From NCBI GenBank assembly GCA_050951505.1, contig JBMNJE010000002.1, positions 124,001-188,000 on the forward strand: DNA of 64,000 nucleotides, read 5' to 3'. Within the stretch, counting starts at the first letter, position 1. Each line of letters starts with the position of its first letter. Source of the DNA: DUOA01 sp012839095 (GTDB lineage: Bacteria; Bacillota; Clostridia; Caldicoprobacterales; DTU083). Of this stretch, positions 59,900 to 64,000 are shown one piece after another. A program made the position numbers and the translations under genes. The notes below the pieces were generated by a model that saw only the letters and a program-made list of their open reading frames with translations, was not told the DNA's origin and did not search any database.

Positions 59900-60439
59900 A
59901 TGTCGCGAATAGGAAGACTTCCTATACAGCTGCCCGGTGGCGTAACCGTTTCAGTCAATGCAGATAATACAGTTGACGTTAAGGGCCCCAAAGGACAGCT
60001 GTCACAGAAGATTCATAAGGATATGCGTGTTGTAGTGGAAGGCAATACTGTGCTGGTGGAACGTCCCACCGACAGCAAGCCTCATAAATCGCTCCACGGA
60101 CTCAGCCGTTCCCTTATCAACAACATGGTGGAGGGAGTAACAAAAGGCTTTGAAAAGGTTCTTGAAGTAAACGGCGTGGGTTACAGAGCACAGAAGCAGG
60201 GAAAGAAGCTGATTCTGACCGTTGGTTACTCCCATCCTGTGGAAATCAGCGAGGAAGACGGTGTGGAATTTGAAGTACCTGCACCCAACAGAATAATTGT
60301 AAAAGGCATCGATAAGCAAAAAGTAGGTGCCATGGCTGCCAGGGTAAGAGCAGCAAGAGAACCTGAACCCTATAAGGGCAAGGGAATCAAATACGAAAAC
60401 GAGAGAATCCTCCGCAAGGAAGGAAAAACCGGTAGTTAA
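59900..60439 (+). CDS. rplF: 50S ribosomal protein L6
   Basis: 179 residues (MSRIGRLPIQLPGGVTVSV), two homologous domains, ending EPEPYKGKGIKYENERILRKEGKTG. AAGGCGGTG is the SD. Confidence 0.98.
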   Translation: MSRIGRLPIQLPGGVTVSVNADNTVDVKGPKGQLSQKIHKDMRVVVEGNTVLVERPTDSKPHKSLHGLSRSLINNMVEGVTKGFEKVLEVNGVGYRAQKQGKKLILTVGYSHPVEISEEDGVEFEVPAPNRIIVKGIDKQKVGAMAARVRAAREPEPYKGKGIKYENERILRKEGKTGS

Positions 60440-60461
60440 TAAGGGAAGGAGTGTAGCTTAG

Positions 60462-60830
60462 GTGATCAAGAAGAAGGATAAAAATGCCTCCAGAAAGATC
60501 CGACATGCCAGGATCAGGGCAAAAATTTCAGGCACACCGGTAAGACCGCGTTTGTGTGTATACAGAAGCTTGAAACATATATATGTTCAGATTATAAATG
60601 ATGAGAACGGAACTACCTTAGCAGCTGCTTCCACCCTTGATCCGGACTTGAGGGATCAGGTTGCCGGCAAGACCAAAAAGGAAGCTGCCAGAATCGTTGG
60701 CCAGGCTGCAGCAAAAAAGGCTTTGGATAAGGGTATCAAGCAGGTGGTGTTTGACCGCAGCGGTTACATCTACCACGGACGTATATTAGAAGTTGCAGCC
60801 GGTGCACGTGAATCCGGGCTGGAGTTTTAA
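60462..60830 (+). CDS. rplR: 50S ribosomal protein L18
   Basis: 122 residues from GTG. RPRLCVYRSLKHIYVQIINDENGTTLAAASTLD and FDRSGYIYHGRI are typical. Binds 5S rRNA. Confidence 0.98.
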   Translation: MIKKKDKNASRKIRHARIRAKISGTPVRPRLCVYRSLKHIYVQIINDENGTTLAAASTLDPDLRDQVAGKTKKEAARIVGQAAAKKALDKGIKQVVFDRSGYIYHGRILEVAAGARESGLEF

Positions 60831-60843
60831 AGGAGGGAAAAAG

Positions 60844-61344
60844 ATGGACCGTATAGACGCCAGTACATTGGACCTGAAGGAAAGAGTGGTCAGCATCAAC
60901 CGCGTTGCCAAGGTAGTCAAGGGTGGACGAAATTTCCGCTTTAATACCGTAGTTGTGGTCGGAGATGAAAACGGGCATGTCGGTGTGGGAGTCGGAAAAG
61001 CCACTGAAATTCCTGAAGCCATCAGGAAGGGCATAGAGGATGCAAAGAAACATATGATCAAGGTGCCCATTGTTAATACAACCATTCCACACCAGGTACA
61101 GGGCAAGTTTGGCTCCGGCTGTGTTCTGATGATGCCTGCCAAGGAAGGTACCGGTGTAATTGCAGGCGGACCTGTTCGTGCAGTACTGGAACTGGCCGGT
61201 GTTCGTGATATCCGGACCAAGTCTCTGGGTTCCAGCAACCCGAGGAATATGGTAAATGCCACAATCAAGGGGCTTTCCAGTTTAAAAACAGTTGAAGATG
61301 TTGCCAGACTGCGGGGCAGAACCGTCGAAGAGATCTTAGGTTAG
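60844..61344 (+). CDS. rpsE: 30S ribosomal protein S5
   Basis: 166 residues (MDRIDASTLDLKERVVSINRVAKVVKGG). dsRBD-like N-domain, then GTGVIAGGPVRAVLELAGV. ATG 60844 after AAAGGAGGG. Confidence 0.98.
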   Translation: MDRIDASTLDLKERVVSINRVAKVVKGGRNFRFNTVVVVGDENGHVGVGVGKATEIPEAIRKGIEDAKKHMIKVPIVNTTIPHQVQGKFGSGCVLMMPAKEGTGVIAGGPVRAVLELAGVRDIRTKSLGSSNPRNMVNATIKGLSSLKTVEDVARLRGRTVEEILG

Positions 61345-61357
61345 GAGTGAACTTACC

Positions 61358-61543
61358 ATGGCAAAGCTGAAAGTAACCCAGACCAAAAGCACCATCGGCT
61401 GCAAGAAAGACCAGATTGCCACCATGGAAGCTCTGGGGCTCAGAAAAATCCGATCTGAAAAGATACATGAAGACAATCCCGTAATCAGAGGTATGATAGA
61501 GAAAGTGAAGCATCTTGTTTCTGTAGAAGAAATCCAAGAATAA
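61358..61543 (+). CDS. rpmD: 50S ribosomal protein L30
   Basis: 61 residues (MAKLKVTQTKSTIGCKKDQIATMEALGLRKI). Starts 13 bp after rpsE. Confidence 0.97.
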   Translation: MAKLKVTQTKSTIGCKKDQIATMEALGLRKIRSEKIHEDNPVIRGMIEKVKHLVSVEEIQE

Positions 61544-61557
61544 AGGAGGTGCAGCTC

Positions 61558-61998
61558 ATGAAACTTCATGAATTAAAGCCGGCTAAAGGTTCGGTGAAGT
61601 CTCCACTTAGAAAAGGACGCGGCATCGGTTCCGGCCTGGGTAAAACAGCCGGACGGGGGCACAAGGGTCAGAAGGCCAGAAGCGGCGGCGGAGTCAAACC
61701 AGGATTCGAAGGCGGACAGATGCCTCTTATCAGGCGGCTGCCCAAACGGGGATTCACCAATATATTCTCCAAGGAGTACTCATTGGTAAATATAAGGGAT
61801 CTGGAAGTGTTCGATGAAGGTACTGTTGTTTCACCGGAGCTTTTGAAGGAAACCGGTTTGATAAAAAAATACAATGATGGAATCAAAATACTGGGTGACG
61901 GGGAACTGACCAAAAAGTTAACCGTACAGGCTCACAAATTCAGTAAGTCTGCCAAAGAGAAGATCGAAGCGATCGGCGGAAAGGCAGAGGTGATATGA
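61558..61998 (+). CDS. rplO: 50S ribosomal protein L15
   Basis: 146 residues (MKLHELKPAKGSVKSPLRKGRGIGSGLGKT), Gly/Arg-rich N-terminus then FEGGQMPLIRRLPKRGF. AAAGGAGGTG selects ATG 61558. The secY start follows after 1 bp, so coupling is likely. Confidence 0.98.
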   Translation: MKLHELKPAKGSVKSPLRKGRGIGSGLGKTAGRGHKGQKARSGGGVKPGFEGGQMPLIRRLPKRGFTNIFSKEYSLVNIRDLEVFDEGTVVSPELLKETGLIKKYNDGIKILGDGELTKKLTVQAHKFSKSAKEKIEAIGGKAEVI

Positions 61999-61999
61999 A

Positions 62000-63265
62000 A
62001 TGTGGGAAACCATTAAGAATGCCTGGAAGATAGAAGACCTGAGGAAAAAGATTGTTTTTACGCTGGTAATGCTGTTTATCTACCGTGTAGGAACCTATGT
62101 ACCGGTACCTGGTGTGGACAGTTCATATATCAGGGCAATTATAGAACGCGGCGGGCTGCTGGGATTCTTTAATATTATCTCCGGCGGTGCATTTGGCAAC
62201 TTTACAATATTTGCCATGTCCATCACCCCCTATATTAACGCCTCCATTATAATGAATCTGCTCACTGTGGCAATACCCAAGCTGGAAAGGCTTGCCAAGG
62301 AAGGCGAGGAAGGCCGGAAGAAAATTGCTCAGTATACCAGGTACTTCACTGTTATATTAGCTTTCATACAGGCTTTCGGTATTACATTCGGTCTTGCAAG
62401 AGGTGCTCTGCTTGAGAGTAATTTATGGAACTATTTTGTTGTATCTCTGACCTTGACCGCCGGTACTGCATTCTTAATGTGGCTGGGAGAACAAATTACT
62501 GAAAGAGGCATAGGAAACGGAATCTCTCTTATCATTTTTACCAGTATTATTTCACGGGCGCCGCTTGCAGCAATTCAGCTGTTTGAAATGGCTTTCCGAG
62601 CAAAAACGGTAAATCCTCTTATGCTTCCTCTGATAGTTGCATTTATGATTGCCCTTATTGCCGGTGTGATTTTTATCGATCTGGGGCAGAGAAGGATTCC
62701 CGTCCAATATTCCAAGAGAGTAATCGGCAGAAAAATGTATGGCGGGCAAAGCACTCATATTCCAATGAAGGTAAACTCATCCGGAGTGCTGCCGATAATC
62801 TTTGCCGTATCCATATTGGCAGTACCTCAGACTATAGCCCAGTTCATGGCCCAGGACAGCGGTTTTGTGCTCTGGGTGGATAAATGGTTCAGTCAGGACA
62901 GCGGCTTGTATGCTGCCCTCTATGCACTGATGATTGTGTTCTTTACCTATTTTTATACACAGATCAGCTTCAATCCTGTGGATATTTCCAACAACCTCAG
63001 GCAGCACGGCGGATTTGTGCAGGGCATACGTCCCGGAAAGCCCACCGCTGAATATCTGATGCGGATATCCAACCGGCTGACTCTGGTAGGTGCATTGTTC
63101 CTGGCAGCAGTGGCCATTATACCCATTGCGGTAACAGCCATTTCCGGAATTCCCATGTCCTTTGGGGGAACCGCCATACTGATTGTTGTCGGTGTTGCAC
63201 TGGAAACCTCCAAGCAACTGGAATCCCAGATGCTTATGCGTCATTACAAGGGTTTCCTGAAGTAA
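62000..63265 (+). CDS. secY: preprotein translocase subunit SecY
   Basis: 421 residues, ten membrane helices. N-terminal IKNAWKIEDLRKKIVFTL, plug region with GGAFGNFTIFAMSITPYINASIIM, and the cytoplasmic loop before TM7 and C5 loop FNPVDISNNLRQHGGFVQGIRPGKPT are present. Forms the Sec channel with SecE (36868) and SecG. Followed 9 bp later by map; adk is not in between. Confidence 0.98.
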   Translation: MWETIKNAWKIEDLRKKIVFTLVMLFIYRVGTYVPVPGVDSSYIRAIIERGGLLGFFNIISGGAFGNFTIFAMSITPYINASIIMNLLTVAIPKLERLAKEGEEGRKKIAQYTRYFTVILAFIQAFGITFGLARGALLESNLWNYFVVSLTLTAGTAFLMWLGEQITERGIGNGISLIIFTSIISRAPLAAIQLFEMAFRAKTVNPLMLPLIVAFMIALIAGVIFIDLGQRRIPVQYSKRVIGRKMYGGQSTHIPMKVNSSGVLPIIFAVSILAVPQTIAQFMAQDSGFVLWVDKWFSQDSGLYAALYALMIVFFTYFYTQISFNPVDISNNLRQHGGFVQGIRPGKPTAEYLMRISNRLTLVGALFLAAVAIIPIAVTAISGIPMSFGGTAILIVVGVALETSKQLESQMLMRHYKGFLK

Positions 63266-63274
63266 GGAAGAACA

Positions 63275-64000
63275 ATGATAGTATTGAAATCCAGAAAAGA
63301 GTTGGAAATAATGCGGGAGGCTGGCAGAATTACAGCCGGTGCTCTGCGTGCGGTAGAAGAGCAGGTTAGGCCGGGAGTCACTACAAGGCATCTTGACAAG
63401 CTGGCAGAGGAGTATATATTGCTCCACAATGCCACACCTGCCTTCAAAGGGTATAATGGATTTCCTGCAAGTATCTGTGCATCAGTCAATGCTCAGGTGG
63501 TTCATGGCATACCCAATGATAAACCCTTGGAGGAAGGCGACATTATCAGCATTGATATAGGAGCATTTTACAAGGGTTACTGCGCTGATGCTGCCAGAAC
63601 ATTTCCCGTTGGAAATATAAGCAGCGAAGCTGCCGAACTGATTGATGCTGCGAAAGAATCCTTTTATGAAAGTTTGAAATATTCTCGTTTGGGATACCGT
63701 ATTTCCGATATATCCCACGCGATTCAAAGCTATGTGGAGTCCAGAGGTTTTTCTGTAGTAAAATCCTTTGTCGGGCATGGCATCGGGCAGCGAATGCATG
63801 AAGATCCGCAAGTGCCCAATTTCGGTCTTCCGGGAATGGGCCCCAGGCTTCGCCCGGGGATGACACTGGCTGTGGAACCGATGGTAAATCAGGGGACTGA
63901 CGAGGTAGAGATCCTGGAAGACGGATGGACGGTTCTGACCAAAGACAGACTCCTGTCAGCCCACTATGAAAATACCATTGCCATCACAGAAGAGGATCCT
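63275..64000 (+). CDS. map: type I methionine aminopeptidase, 3' end outside the window
   Basis: 242 codons are open to the window end, about 97 percent of a usual 248-250-residue enzyme. It starts MIVLKSRKELEIMREAGRI. All five metal ligands are seen: Asp in SIDIGAFYKGYCADAARTF (two), His in GHGIGQRMHED, Glu in AVEPM and Glu in HYENTIAI. It removes initiator Met from nascent proteins. AAGGAAG lies before the ATG. Confidence 0.97.
   Translation, partial: MIVLKSRKELEIMREAGRITAGALRAVEEQVRPGVTTRHLDKLAEEYILLHNATPAFKGYNGFPASICASVNAQVVHGIPNDKPLEEGDIISIDIGAFYKGYCADAARTFPVGNISSEAAELIDAAKESFYESLKYSRLGYRISDISHAIQSYVESRGFSVVKSFVGHGIGQRMHEDPQVPNFGLPGMGPRLRPGMTLAVEPMVNQGTDEVEILEDGWTVLTKDRLLSAHYENTIAITEEDP

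Overview
The window (64 kb) looks like chromosomal DNA from an anaerobic, spore-forming member of the Clostridia (Bacillota), probably a plant- or glycan-degrading relative of Lachnospirales/Oscillospirales. The evidence is the sporulation sigma factor sigH in the order mrnC-rlmB-rae1-sigH, strong AGGAGG ribosome binding sites with many TTG/GTG starts, a zinc-type S14, an acidic-tailed RpoB, an S10-operon leader and a ribosomal-protein super-operon in Gram-positive order. No rRNA, CRISPR array, insertion sequence or prophage was seen.

Left third (1-31.9 kb), accessory and metabolic. A run of carbohydrate genes opens the window: a 5'-truncated GH3 beta-xylosidase/glucosidase, a GH109-like NAD-dependent glycosidase, a Gfo/Idh/MocA dehydrogenase, and a convergent GH4 alpha-galactosidase divergent from its likely AraC regulator. 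After htpG, a small membrane protein and a NagD-like HAD phosphatase comes a ~470-bp region with a heavily folded putative RNA leader ending in an intrinsic terminator. Behind it lies an operon of a mutarotase-fold protein, a GH38 alpha-mannosidase and a GH51 alpha-L-arabinofuranosidase. Next are two small conserved proteins, a YihY-type membrane protein, citrate synthase with a flavin-reductase-like partner, a 50-residue membrane protein, and a second catabolic locus (UroD-like protein, AraC regulator, AP-endonuclease-2-fold isomerase, Gfo/Idh dehydrogenase). A ZIP metal transporter, a B12-dependent methionine-synthase activation-domain protein, a solitary beta-class DNA methyltransferase, an orphan AgrC-like kinase, a MelB-like symporter and an EAL-PilZ phosphodiesterase follow. 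The phosphodiesterase gene sits behind a c-di-GMP-I (GEMM-I) riboswitch.

Right half (32.2-64 kb), information processing. mrnC-rlmB-rae1 and sigH (own promoter) are followed by tRNA-Gly(CCC), tRNA-Thr(GGT) and a first tuf. Then come rpmG-secE-nusG-rplKA, an L10 leader with attenuator, rplJL, and a separate promoter region for rpoBC. rpsL-rpsG-fusA-tuf and the S10-spc cluster rpsJ through secY and map (cut by the window end) follow. The two tuf copies are almost identical and differ only near the 3' end. adk (usually between secY and map) and the L7Ae-like gene (usually between rpoC and rpsL) are not at those positions.

The least explained items are the structured leader at about 10.03-10.35 kb, the clustering of NAD-dependent 'redox' sugar enzymes, and the riboswitch-EAL-PilZ arrangement, which looks like a complete c-di-GMP feedback unit. 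Functional calls come from recognisable motifs and gene order only; no database search was possible.
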